Positions 45,273-56,197 are shown, counted from the first letter of the stretch. The stretch is DNA of 64,000 nucleotides from Gonocerus acuteangulatus (GCA_946811695.1 OX328126.1:83728036-83792035); one strand, 5' to 3'. Notes: generated by a model from the letters alone, not told the origin. Translations and numbers: made by a program.

Positions 45273-45450
45273 TAGGGGTCTCCCGTGGTCTATTGGCTAT
45301 CGCCTTAGATTCATAAGCGGGTGATGGTGGGTTCGATCCCCACCGGCGGCAGGAATTTTCTCATCCCACGGCTCGTTGGCAAAATTCCTCGCTGGACCCT
45401 GGATTTCGGTGCTAATGGCCCAGATTTGTTGAAGCGCCGCAAAAAACAAA
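45273..45450 (+). mobile_element. tRNA-derived SINE with target duplications
   Basis: Head ggggtctcccgtggtctatt, B box gggttcgatcccc, centre ttttctcatcccacggctcg and tail tttcggtgctaatggccc...gaagcgccgc with an A-rich end. The duplications aacaaataaat are at 45262-45272 and 45451-45461. Confidence 0.92.
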
Positions 45451-45752
45451 AACAAATAAATGAATTTGCAATTGAAGTAAAAAAAAATTAGTTTCAATTC
45501 TTCGAACTTTCTTTCCATGAAATAGAAAGTGGTATCAAAAAATGTTACAAGGTATTATTTCCTCTAAAGCAAACAATTATGCATGAGTGGATGAAATTTA
45601 ACCAGAGTTAATTTAAATAATCAACTAAGCAAAATAATTTGTCTAGATGAGTAAAGATAACATATTACTTTTATATTTTTATTAAAATAAAATATTATTT
45701 AATAATACAGAATATCTAACGTACGCAGGCTTGGATCCTTACAAAGGCCTGG

Positions 45753-45803
45753 TTTCAGTTTAGTTGCGAGTGATTACATTACTTCACGCACTCCCAACTA
45801 AAC
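45753..45803. repeat. Short hairpin, 17-base arms
   Basis: cagtttagttgcgagtg is followed 17 bases later by cactcccaactaaactg, complementary except for one base. No further repeat or gene context is seen. Confidence 0.7.
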
Positions 45804-45949
45804 TGTATATTACACGGGTGGGAGCGGTTTAACGTTATACAAGGAAAGTATTTTACACGAAATGTTTCTGACATATATGTTATTGTTATTTTCCAATGAA
45901 TCGTTTTCACACTAGTCGATTCAATTTTCATGGAATAAATAATTTTACC

Positions 45950-46775
45950 TACTGGAACCTGTTGTATAGTAGAGTCAGACATATAATGTTATTGCATTGA
46001 GTATTGGCCTTTAATTTATACAAATGGCTGAAGTAAAATTGTTGTGTAAGGCTTCGTTCACACTGTAGCGATATACGATACACGATATATCGTAAGCGAT
46101 ATGGCTCGACGATTTATCCCTAGGAAGGTTCAGACAGCCGGCGATAAATCGGCGTAATCTGTGGGATAGGAATATGGTGGGAACACAATTCACACTACTT
46201 CAGTAGCAAATATGAGCTGAAGTGAGGAAGAGGTTCTAGTGGCTTGCTGGTTCAGGCGTAGGATGAGAAGGAAATACTGGCTCCATTCCTACAACCATAG
46301 CAACGTGGAGTATAGCTAGGCTGTTGTATCTAGAGACCTTTATCAACATGAAGCAAAATTCAGGGAGTTTAATCGAATGAATCCTGAAAACATTCATTTT
46401 TTGAAATGTTTAGTGTCAAAGATACACACTTCAGGAAGGCTATTTTTCCTGATGAAAAACTTCTAAGCAGTCACGAGCTTTCGCTAAATTAAAGAAATAA
46501 ATCACAGAACTGCCTTCTCTCCTTCCTGACATGTTCGCAGCTCGGAATATCGTAGGAAATGTCGCTTGCGATATATTAATACCTTTACATTTTAAATATT
46601 TTGTCTGTGCGTGTCGCGTATCGCATATCGCTTACGATATATCGTGTATCGTATATCGCTCCAGTGTGAACGAAGCCTTACACGTCAATTTTACTTCAGT
46701 CATTCATATAAATTAAAGGCCAATACTCAATGCAATAACATGATATTTGTCACGACGCCAAACAGGTTTCCTCTT
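45950..46775. mobile_element. PIF/Harbinger-like element with long terminal inverted repeats
   Basis: Inverted arms near 45985-46110 and 46615-46745 share taaggcttcgttcacactg, cgatatacgatacacgatat and gttattgcattgagtattgg. The ggcttcgttcacact type of inner end is familiar from PIF/Harbinger and related elements. Between the arms, plus-strand frames read AKFREFNRMNPENIHFLKCL and, in the next frame, VKDTHFRKAIFPDEKLLSS, which resemble the N-terminal part of Harbinger transposases. The catalytic domain is deleted. Confidence 0.7.
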
Positions 46776-47324
46776 TATTATGATTTAGAGCAGAAAAAGC
46801 ATATCGATAGCAATAAAAGGGAGATATGAAAGATAATTGAAAAATAATCGCCAATAAAACATATAAGTCTGATAATATCCGAAAATAATTGTAAAACTTC
46901 CGTTTGTTGGCTATCAAATCCTGCTAAATTTTCTAAAGTTCCCATTTCCTGCTCAGTTAGTTTAGCAAAGAATAAGAACACGACGACTACACTATTCATC
47001 TACACCAACAAATAGGCAATTACACGCAATTGCTACAGTACATGATGCCGGACTTGTTTCGGTGATTAAATTGTATTCCATTCGTATTATATGATACGCC
47101 CAATGTTACAAATCGTCCTATTCCCTAGGAAGCCAAGACTAAGATGGCTAAACGATCTGTAAATGTATTTTTCAATAAAATAAAGGACGTATAGAAATAA
47201 TTATATCAGTTGGATTTTAATTGATTTTATTTTAAAATTTTTTAATAACTAAAGGATTCTCTGGAAATCGATTTTTAACCCATAAGTAAGTAGGTGGGGT
47301 GCTCACAACACCGTATTATTAGAT
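46776..47324. other. Unassigned AT-rich DNA
   Basis: No element recognised. The minus frame 46778-46999 has a hydrophobic C-terminus but no family match that can be supported. Confidence 0.4.
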
Positions 47325-47535
47325 ACTTCTTTATTATTTTTCGGTTTTCGGCGCATCAACTATTTGGCCATTAGCGCCGGGCTATCTACAGGTTTCCACC
47401 CTTTTATAATGCCAACAGCACGTGGTCGGTCACCCATTCAGGTACTGACCACGCCCGACGTTGCTTAACTTCGGTGATCTACGGGAACCGGTGCATTCAA
47501 CGTGGCTATGGCCGTTGGCAACTTCTTTATTATTT
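47325..47535 (-). mobile_element. 5S-derived SINE, most complete copy
   Basis: Minus strand: tgccaacggccatagccacg, accggttcccgtagatcacc, gaagttaagcaacgtcgggc, gtggtcagtacctgaatggg, tgaccgaccacgtgctgttg, linker, tail cggcgctaatggccaaatag plus ttgatgcgccg, and an A-rich end. It carries the same 5S domain and the same small internal deletion as the copy at 28098. The 15-bp duplications acttctttattattt are at 47325-47339 and 47521-47535. Confidence 0.94.
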
Positions 47536-47874
47536 CGTTTTTTTTTAACCCATTACCTATATTATATAACCAAATAAATATTTAAAATGCTCAAATATGG
47601 TAATTTTTTAAAATAATTTTAATCGTAAGTAGGGAGTTGGGGAGCGGAGAGCGACCTAAGGCCCGCAAAACAAACAAATAAGGTTTTTTTTTATGCGAAT
47701 GTGAACACAGCTACTATTTAGGAAGGTACTAAAGAGGTGAAAAAGATTGAAAATATGGAGGTAATTAAGTCGTGGGGTGCTGAGAACGCCCCACCACCCT
47801 ACTTAAAGGTTAAAACAATTACGCTATCGAATTTAAACAGCTGTTTTGTCAAAGGCCAGGCAAGATTATTAGTT

Positions 47875-48050
47875 TAGACGTGGCACTGCCTGCGGAAGGT
47901 TCTCCTTCATGTCAGCTGAGGCTGAAGCGAAACGTGCTTATTTAAGTTTTTCCTGAAGAGGTGTCAAGTGGCGCGAAACCTGTAGAGCGCGTAAGAAATA
48001 GAAATTAATAAGAAACTGATGTTTTTACAACACATGACTTTCTGCCAAAT
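47875..48050 (+). mobile_element. Solo arm of the foldback A/B superfamily
   Basis: The order acgtggcactgcctgcggaa, gaggctgaagc, tttttcctgaagaggtgtc, gcgcgaaacctgtag and gactttctgcc parallels the right arms of the foldbacks at 5534 and 32147. There is no partner arm. The ribozyme-like motif (47953-47985) keeps CTGAAGA, a stem with G-T pairs and GAAAC, but ACATGT has become ACCTGT. Confidence 0.65.
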
Positions 48051-48054
48051 ATAT

Positions 48055-48854
48055 AAAAAAATATATATAATATATATTTATTTTTAATCTGAATTATTAC
48101 GAAAACTGTCTGCTGTTTCTCAAATTGATTGGAAGAACAATAAATAAGATACATTTTCTTCGTACCTGTCAATACGAGCTCTAGTAAATAAACTCCTTAG
48201 TCTTTCAAGTAACCCAAAAAGAAGTAATCGCTAAAAAAGAATACCATGCTTCAGAGATCCCTGGAGAATAATATTTTAAACAGAAGGTCAAGATAAAGGC
48301 AGAATTTCCATATTAAAATAATTTATTCAAGAAAACTTTAATGAAATGGTTGTTTGACTTAAGTTTCCTACATTACATAAAATTAATTTAAATGTTCTTC
48401 CTGAATCCCCTGGCCTTCCATTTTAAAATGCAAAACATATTCCAGAAATGTTAGAGAATGCTGTGGAATAACTTATAATGAATGCATACAATTTTAGACA
48501 TAAAATAGAAAAAAAAAATATGAAAAGAAATATATTCGGCAGATATTGAAGGTAGATAAAAAAATGTGGGAGTTTAAATATACAAATGGGAAATAAATTG
48601 GATGCCAGATGTTGAAAGGAGGGAGGGGGGGGGGAGTTATTTCCCTCAGGACTTCAATATTTCTCTAGATATATACTCTAATATTAATGCTAAAATAAAA
48701 TAAAGCAAGATGTAAATTCGACCGAATTACTAACGGAGAATCCATTGCCCTTTTGAAAGAATGGAAAATATAGAATTCTTTATTCTGATTTTATACAATT
48801 CTTGAAATTACTTATTTTATTCAATTTTGTATTTCACTGATGTCAAGGTTCATT
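48055..48854. other. Unassigned AT-rich DNA
   Basis: No element or gene recognised. Confidence 0.4.
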
Positions 48855-50072
48855 TTTAGCACTTTCCTCCGAAGGAAAGTAGCTATTGAGGTTGGACTCA
48901 TGACGGAATTTTTGAAAAATTTCTTCAAATCTTTATCGATCCTACCTAGTAGACACCGAAAATGACCCCCGTTAAAATTTATATATATCTATATATATAT
49001 ATATATATGCATATATATATATATATGTGTCTGTTAACACGATAGCGGCCAGAGTTTTTGTTTTTTCGTCACGAAACTTGGTATATAGCATTCAATTAGC
49101 AAACGATTGAACGAGTTCGTTAACCACCAAAGTTGGTCCACCGGAAGGGGGGGTTTACCCCGAACCCAAAACACTAATTTGACTATGTCAGCCGTAATAT
49201 TTGTTATATTTCAACGACACTTGGTATTCGTAGTGGTAATATAGAGAGAAAAGTGAGATATAAAAATGAACTAAATCGGTTCATTAGAAGGGGGGGTTTA
49301 ATCCGGACCCACAATACCAATTCGCCACTACCAGCCGTGATTTTTGGTATATTTCGATGAAACTCGGTATTCGTAGTGGTAATCCAGAGGTAAATAACTG
49401 TTGTAAAAATAAACTAAATCGGTTCATTAGGAGGGGGGGGTTTACTCCGGACCCACAATACCAATTCGCCACTACCAGCCGTGATTTTTGGTATATTTCG
49501 ACGAAACTCGGTATTCGTAGTGGTAATCTACAGGTAAATATGTGTTGTAAAAATAAACTAAATCGGTTCATTAGAAGGGGGTGTTTACTCTTGACCCAAA
49601 TTCTTAATATACTCATACCGGTCGTAATTTCTGCTGTATTGTAACGAAACGCGGTATACGTCGTGGGTAACTCATGAGAAAGAAGTGTTGTAAAAATGAG
49701 CTGAATCGGTCAATCGGAAAGCGGGGGTTTAATTTGTAATATATTTCAATAGAAAAGCCCGTCAGACGTAGGTTCACAAAGCCGCCGCAAGGAGCGCTAG
49801 AGTGACTGTATCCTGTTCCTGCGTTAGATCAAAATAAGATAATATGAGGTTTTTTGTAATTATTACGTAGTGTAATAGGTACCATGTGTAAACATAACTC
49901 TGGAAGCAAATTATTAATTGATCAGTTACTCATTACAAATTTAAAAGAGAACTATTCATGTTTTTATTTTATTTATGTAGGATATTTTAAGCAAATTGTT
50001 CTGGAAAGCAATCTACACTACCCAAATTCTGAGGAAAGTGCTTAGTTATGCAGCTCCTGCGTGACGGACTTT
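48855..50072 (-). mobile_element. Helentron-like element, subfamily A, full length
   Basis: Same ends as the copy at 41843: tttttagcactttcctccg with a hairpin on the left and gaggaaagtgct plus gcagctcctgcgtgacggac on the right. (TA)n is short and interrupted at about 48980-49026. The interior carries about five tandem units of 143-144 bp (the phrase ctaaatcggttcattag at 49271, 49414 and 49558). The frames at 49284-49616 and 49357-49644 are generated by these repeats. Confidence 0.78.
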
Positions 50073-50084
50073 TTTTATTTCTTA

Positions 50085-50268
50085 CGAAGCATCGAAAACC
50101 AGCCCATATGCTATCGACTATCTATAGGTTTTATCCTTCCTAAGTATCAATGTTGGAGCAGCGAATTCCTTCTACTGTCCCTGAAATGAAAAAAAAAAAA
50201 AACTGACTTCGCATCACCCACATGAGAATCCAAGGTTTAGGCCACTAGACCCCGGGGAGACCCGTCAA
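50085..50268 (-). mobile_element. tRNA-derived SINE, diverged
   Basis: Minus strand: gggtctccccggggtctagt (A-box end), a B-box region disrupted by a T-rich insertion, catttcaggg, and a diverged tail atagcatatgggctgg...gatgcttcgtaag. Much older than the copies at 17849 and 45273. Confidence 0.6.
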
Positions 50269-50389
50269 GGTTGTTAAATGGTTTCCAGATATAAAAGACT
50301 CTCGTGGCAAAGAAGATACTTCCTCAAAGTAGATAATTATATTTGTACCAGCTCAAAGAACGTTTTAAAAGTTTGAACTAGGATTGAAT

Positions 50390-50830
50390 TTGAGCAGTGT
50401 ATTTTGTTGTAGGCACTACAGAACGTTTGGAATAGAGACCTCTGGCCTTTGGGAGCTTCATACGACTACATATGTCCGAATAAGCCGTTGTTCCAATGGA
50501 GCTTTTGGTAAAGCGATTATTGGTCCAAAGGAACTCGTGGTAAAACGAACTCGATTTTATGGATTTAGTGCTAAAGTGACCAATTACACTATGGAACTTT
50601 TGGTACAACTTCCTGACACCCAATGAACATTTGGCTCTATGGAACTTTTGGTAAACAGACGTATAACTCTATAGAATGTTTGGTTAAGTGGCCTATGGTA
50701 GTATGGAACGTTTGGTATAACGACAAACTATGGTCCTATGCAATTTGTTTTATAACTACCTGTACCCAACTGAAACTTTGGTTCTATGGAACTTGTGGTA
50801 TAAGTAGCTACTTATGACCCAATGAACCTA
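50390..50830. repeat. Degenerate minisatellite, about 33-36 bp units
   Basis: Imperfect copies of tatggaacttttggta followed by a variable 15-20 bases recur about a dozen times (for example 50592, 50638, 50700, 50786). Apparent frames on both strands follow the repeat. No coding signal. Confidence 0.65.
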
Positions 50831-51343
50831 CAAAACGTTTGATATTACGACCTGTGTTCAGCGGATATAGCTGTAAATGAGTGAACTATGTATGTTGATT
50901 TCGTATTTGTATGGAGAGCCAATGGCCGTGAACACTAAGGTGTGAGCAGTCCGTGCTTCTAAAATAGAAAGCACATCATTCTGGCTAGAAAAGGGTGATA
51001 GCCTGTTAATAATCCGACTCATAATCTATAATATGTATAAGTGGACGTTAAAGTTTAAAAAATAAAACAAAAACAAAAAAAAAGCAATCATTTGTATTTA
51101 TGTTGGTTATATGAAGCAAATCCTTCAGAAATCGGGTCTAAACTAATCAATACTAAGCTGCTGTTACGCGAAGGACGTTTTAATTATTTCAACTTTTAAA
51201 TTCCAACTTTTTAGCGCTATTTTTTCATGATCTTATATGTAAGAAAGTGATTGTCATATTTAAATGCTCATTTATATGATTTTATGTCCATTTGATAATT
51301 TTCAAAATTGTTGCTGACACAATCACTGACCTTCTGCTCGGAG
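50831..51343. other. Unassigned DNA before the possible exon
   Basis: No element recognised. If the segment at 51344 is an exon this would be intron or intergenic DNA. Confidence 0.35.
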
Positions 51344-51525
51344 AACTTAACGGACATGATGTCCCTGAATCCCCAAGAGTTCTCCGATCGGCTTCCGAAC
51401 CTGGCGAGGTTGGATCTGAACGCCTGCCTGATCTAGACTACATCAATCCGTGCTATTTTGATTCCCAATCACGCGAACACAGCCCAGCCCACCGACATGT
51501 GGTGGGAGTCTCACATATAGCAAAG
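51344..51525 (+). CDS. Possible internal exon of an unidentified host gene
   Basis: The plus frame reads ELNGHDVPESPRVLRSASEP, then GEVGSERLPDLDYINPCYFD and SQSREHSPAHRHVVGVSHIA followed by K. Its mixed, acidic and polar composition with balanced GC differs from the low-complexity frames around it. It ends at AAG directly before gtttgt, a usable splice donor at 51526-51527, in phase 0. Upstream, cttctgctcggag offers a weak acceptor ending at 51343; a longer exon is equally possible because the frame is open back to about 51292. I do not recognise the protein and no partner exon was found. It could also be a chance open frame. Confidence 0.35.
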
Positions 51526-51816
51526 GTTTGTTTGCGGTTTTTTTCTTTCTTTCTTCCAACAGTCTTTTTATTTCGAGGTATATGAAGATCTCGTCGGTAT
51601 AAATCGATAGGAAAATGATTTATGGCAGAAGTTTTCACATTTGCAGGACTATACTATGGGATTTTGGGAGGGGGGGGGGGGTTGAAAATAGGACATCTGA
51701 TGTTATATCATCTACTGAACATGACTGACACATTCATTATTTTTAAAATGACTTTTCACCTCTATCACCAATTAAACTGTCAATAATTGTTTTTTTTTTA
51801 TTTTCAGACAGAGGTT

Positions 51817-51982
51817 ACCCCGTGTTCTAGTGGGTGACGACATGGGTTCTCATGCGGGAGAAGAGGGTTCGAGTCCCGCCTGAAGCAGGGATTTTTCTCA
51901 TTTCAGGGCCCCTTGACAAAATTACCAGGTGCACCATAGATGTTGGCACTAGAGGCCCAGAAGTCGCTACGCCGTAAAAAAA
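51817..51982 (+). mobile_element. tRNA-derived SINE, diverged
   Basis: Head ttaccccgtgttctagtggg, B box ggttcgagtcccgcc, centre tttttctcatttcagggccc and tail gttggcactagaggccc...gtcgctacgccgt with an A run. The A run leads directly into the 5' cap of a Helentron-like element. Confidence 0.82.
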
Positions 51983-52522
51983 AGTCCGACTCGCAGGAAA
52001 AATTTCCTAACCGTTTTCGACATATTGACGAAGCTATAAAAAGATCCCAAAAGTTTTCATGTCCTTTAATAAAATATTTTTTTCGAATTCTTCCAGAATT
52101 ACAGAATTTGGACTTATTTTCCGAAGTCCAAATGTAATCAAAATTTTAACATCTTAGTTTGATGAATTTCAAAAATCGAGAAATTATCTCAATTGAATCT
52201 CACGATTTCTACCCAAACCAAAAATGAGTTACAATAACATTTGTTTCCACTATTCTTCTTAAAAATAGATTCATTCGCTTTCCTATGTTAATGAATCTAT
52301 AAAAGGAGTACCTGGAAGCATATTAACTCGAAAACGGAGGTGTTACGATTTTTTTTTACGCTCCTAAAACTATGTTCCGGTGGACGGATTCTGCTGGTTA
52401 ACGGAATTGACCTTTTAAACTATACAATAGATTTTTTTACCAAATTTAATAAAAATCGGACCATTTCTGAGCTGGTGAGAGAACGGACAGCGGAAAACAT
52501 GTATTTTTTGTGTATATGTATA

Positions 52523-52590
<68 letters not shown>
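51983..52590 (+). mobile_element. Helentron-like element, subfamily B, broken in its (TA)n
   Basis: It starts with agtccgactcgcagga and contains subfamily-B phrases (ggttaacggaattgaccttt, aaaatcggaccatttctgag) up to the (TA)n tract at 52526-52588. The 3' part is missing; a foldback element follows at once. Confidence 0.65.
52526..52588. repeat. (TA)n microsatellite
   Basis: About 30 TA units, left flank of the foldback C1. Confidence 0.95.
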
Positions 52591-52591
<1 letters not shown>

Positions 52592-53355
52592 TATTCTTAT
52601 AGATGACCCAAAATATCAAAATTCTTTTTAATCCTAGGAGGCATGGGGTCATTAAAGCAGTCTTCCTTTATTACACCACTTTATTTATTGGGCCCGACAT
52701 GTTTCGTGCATCTTTTCTTCGCACCTCTTCAGGGGCACTTCTACAACAAAAAATAATTTTTTGCACATCCACACAAACCATTTTTTTACTATATTAAAAC
52801 TATCAATATGATCTTTGAACTGTTCCACAAAAGGCATTAAAACATTATCATGCTCATTAAATGTTACTCCTACCCTAAATATTGCAATAATTATAGCTAA
52901 ATTACATATTATGTTACATATTATATTACAGGACAACAACTAAGGACAGATAACGACAGGGCCATTTTGGCAATCCACTTACAGGGTTAGTATTAAGCCG
53001 GACTCCAGAGGGAGTACTTGGTAACGGGAGGACTTCCTTGCAAGGTAGGACTCAACACCTTTTATAAAAAATATGTAATTTAGCTATAATTATTGCAATA
53101 TTTAGGGTAGGAGTAACATTTAATGAGCATGATAATGTTTTAATGCCTTTTGTGGAACAGTTCAAAGATCGTATTGATAGTTTTAATATAGTAGAAAAAA
53201 GATTTGTGTGGATGTGCAAAAAATTATATTTTGCTGTAGAAGTGCCCCTGAAGAGGTGCGAAGAAAAGATGCACGAAACATGTCGGGCCCAATAAATAAA
53301 GTGGTGTAATAAAGGAAGACTGCTTTAATGACCCCATGCCTCCTAGGATTAAAAA

Positions 53356-53359
<4 letters not shown>
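52589..53359. mobile_element. Foldback element C1 with intact hammerhead-like arms, in (TA)n
   Basis: Arms at 52621-52905 and about 53085-53359 are inverted copies beginning attctttttaatcctagg. On the left only, a 30-bp extension (tatttattcttatagatgac and neighbours) separates the arm from (TA)n; the copy at 55.3 kb has the same extension. The right arm carries GCCC 53244-53247, CTGAAGA 53248-53254, stem GTGC/GCAC, GAAAC, ATGTC and GGGC; the left arm has the same on the minus strand (52690-52737). The centre (about 52906-53084) is inverted relative to that of C2. Confidence 0.8.

Positions 53360-53403
<44 letters not shown>
53360..53403. repeat. (TA)n microsatellite
   Basis: Right flank of foldback C1. 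Confidence 0.95.
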
Positions 53404-53406
<3 letters not shown>

Positions 53407-53590
53407 TTTTGAGATTTATTGGTGATGGTACGGCATTTTCCAGCGGTCGGTTTTTTTTTTGTGTAATATTTCTCAGAAATCCTAGTCTGCTTCTTCAGAC
53501 GGTTATCCATGTTTTTAACTTTTTTAACTTTGTTATTTTACAATAACCTATAAGATTGAGATTATCTTAACATTTGGCGCCTTTCAATGC

Positions 53591-53880
53591 TCATTCTTGT
53601 ATCGGGCTTGTCGACACTGCCTGGAGTCGATTGAACTGTGTCAAAGCTGTTCTTTGTCTTGCTGCTTTGTGCTTGCTTGTTTCTTCCCGGCCGATTTTCC
53701 GAATAGTTCTGAGAACGGGCTTCCATGTAGGGTGTAGGATAACACCACCGTCTCGGTTCAGAGTCTTCGGTTGTTTGAATATTTCGCCGTTATCTCCGAC
53801 TAGCCGTCTTTGACGACCACGCAGCGCAGGGAAGAGTTGTGCAGACAATGACTCATTGAGCTTTCAAATTATGTAGTAAG
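53591..53880 (-). pseudogene. Penelope-like element, C-terminus of endonuclease domain
   Basis: The minus frame ends with a segment reading NGEIFKQPKTLNRDGGVILH then PTWKPVLRTIRK. The pattern E-I-x-K/N-x-P-x-x-L/F-N-R-D-x-G-x-x-L-x-P-x-W-x-P-V-L is characteristic of the end of the GIY-YIG endonuclease that follows the reverse transcriptase in Penelope-like elements. Only the last part is present; the RT and the GIY and YIG residues are missing. It reads toward the foldback C1, and the 3' flank contains another CTGAAGA hairpin (53470-53510, minus). Family assignment is from memory of the motif and needs a profile search. Confidence 0.6.
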
Positions 53881-55259
53881 GAAGGCTACCTCGATAAAGA
53901 ACTCGCCTTCCTCAATATTTGTCGTTTTTTAACGAAAAATATTAGGAAGGGAGAAACTACGCTAAAAGAGAAAAAAAGGAAGAGGAAACCAACTAAAAAA
54001 ATATTAAATTTCCACTATCAATAATTCATCAAAATATATGCAACTGTGTAGAAGAACGAACAGGAAAGTTGTCTGTAGTATCCTACAGGAAAATCTGCAT
54101 CGGCAAGGATAACATATTTGAACGTAAAACAGAGACATACTATTAACTAATTCAATAAGGGTGCTTAAAGCACGGATGGACGGGCACATAAACCATAATA
54201 CTTCTTCTTTATAAGACACTAACGACTCGAAGGCCACTAAATTCTAGTATGTTGGATGTAATATAGAACCTTAGAACACTCTGAAGTCGAAATTACTAGC
54301 TCAAGTAGCAGAGTTTGCCAACAGCTGGAAGTTTTCTCCAAAAACTGTCTTTAAGTAGATAGGTCTGTTTGTGGAAGTCGTGGAGTACATCTCTCACCTG
54401 ACCTGGATGTAGGCTATATCAACACTAGTGGAGTCCCTACCTTCTCGGTGAGGTCTTGAAGGGTCTGTGTTTGCTTTATAATCTACAGCATCCAATTCCC
54501 TCTCCTTATGTCTTATTGTTCGTTCTTCTAGTACAATAAAAGCTCAATATACAAACAAAACAATAGGTGTAACAAGTGTAAGCACTAGAGACAAAATACA
54601 TTTTTGTTATATAAGGTTGTGCCACTGTGTAATGTAAGCACATTTATCAACTAGGCAGCGAATATACGTACTTCCGGAGTTTTTCCTCACAGGGTTTCAG
54701 CACCTAGTGGATCATTCAGTTTTCCCTGAAATTCTGCTTTTTTGATGAAAAACGAGGTCATCAGAAGATCTCTTGCTTCGCAATGTCATCCCTTGGCACT
54801 CCATTACATGATGCTTCGTCATCTTACCATGGGCTGAGTTAGATATGCTCTAAATCAACCATGTCTGGTGATTAATTGAGTGGGGTAAAGATCAAACTCT
54901 CCATGTTTCCGTTATTTATTAATTTTAGAAGTTACGCTATGTGTCCATGTTACCGATGTTGATGCTTCCAACGTCTTTGCCGTCTCTCATTTCTCTAATT
55001 CCTCTTCTTTCATTGGCTAGGTCTTCTGTTCTTCTCTGCTTAAACCTATTTGCTCTTCTGCCAACATCCGAAAACACACGCTGAACACAAAATGACTGAG
55101 TGTAAACTATCCCCCTATAATGTACTTATTTATTTCAATAGGTAGTCTCAGTATTTTCCAACAAAGCTACCTGAACCGAAATGCTTTCACCTCTCAGTAT
55201 TACGAAGCCAATTAAATTAAGATCGCATGCAAATTCATATATGTGATTATCTGGGCCAA

Positions 55260-55262
<3 letters not shown>
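53881..55262. other. Unassigned DNA
   Basis: No element or gene recognised; short frames have no motif. Confidence 0.4.

Positions 55263-55316
<54 letters not shown>
55263..55316. repeat. (TA)n microsatellite
   Basis: Left flank of foldback C2. Confidence 0.95.
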
Positions 55317-55318
<2 letters not shown>

Positions 55319-56197
55319 TATTCTTATAGATGACCCAAAATATCAAAATTCCTTTTTTATCCTAGGAGGCATGGGGTCATTAAGCAGTCTTCCTTTATTA
55401 TACTACTTTATTTATTGGGCCCGACATGTTTCGTGCATCTTTTCTTCGCACCTCTTCAGGGGCACTTCTACAACAAAATATAATTTTTTGCACATCCACA
55501 CAAACCTTTTTTTACTATATTAAAACTATCAAATTTGAACTGTTCCACAAAAGGCATTAACATTATCATGCTCATTAAATGTTACTTCTACCCTAAATAT
55601 TGCAATAATTATAGCTAAATTACATATTTTTTATAAAAGGTGTTGAGTCCTACCTTGCAAGGAAGTCCTCCCGTTACCAAGTACTCCCTCTGGAGTCCTG
55701 CTTAATACTAACCCTGTAAGTGGATGGCCAAAATGGCCCTGTCGTTATCTGTCCTTTGTTGTTGTCCTAGTAAAGTCTACTCGTCAAATATTGTTTTATA
55801 CATTTTTGGGTATTAATCTATTATTCCATAGAAAATTTGGTGAACATTTTTCAGATCGGTTCTTTTATTCACTGCTATTTTCGAATTTTTTAAAATATAA
55901 ATATTTTCTTTTATTATAAAAATATGTAATTTAGCTATAATTATTGCAATATTTAGGGTAGAAGTAACATTTAATGAGCATGATAATGTTAATGCCTTTT
56001 GTGGAACAGTTCAAATTTGATAGTTTTAATATAGTAAAAAAAGGTTTGTGTGGATGTGCAAAAAATTATATTTTGTTGTAGAAGTGCCCCTGAAGAGGGG
56101 CGAAGAAAAGATGCACGAAACATGTCGGGCCCAATAAATAAAGTAGTATAATAAAGGAAGACTGCTTAATGACCCCATGCCTCCTAGGATAAAAAAG

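Noticed and set aside
47400..47520. Functional 5S rRNA gene
   Set aside because: It has an internal deletion, a SINE tail, an A run and target duplications, and it is not in a tandem array with spacers.
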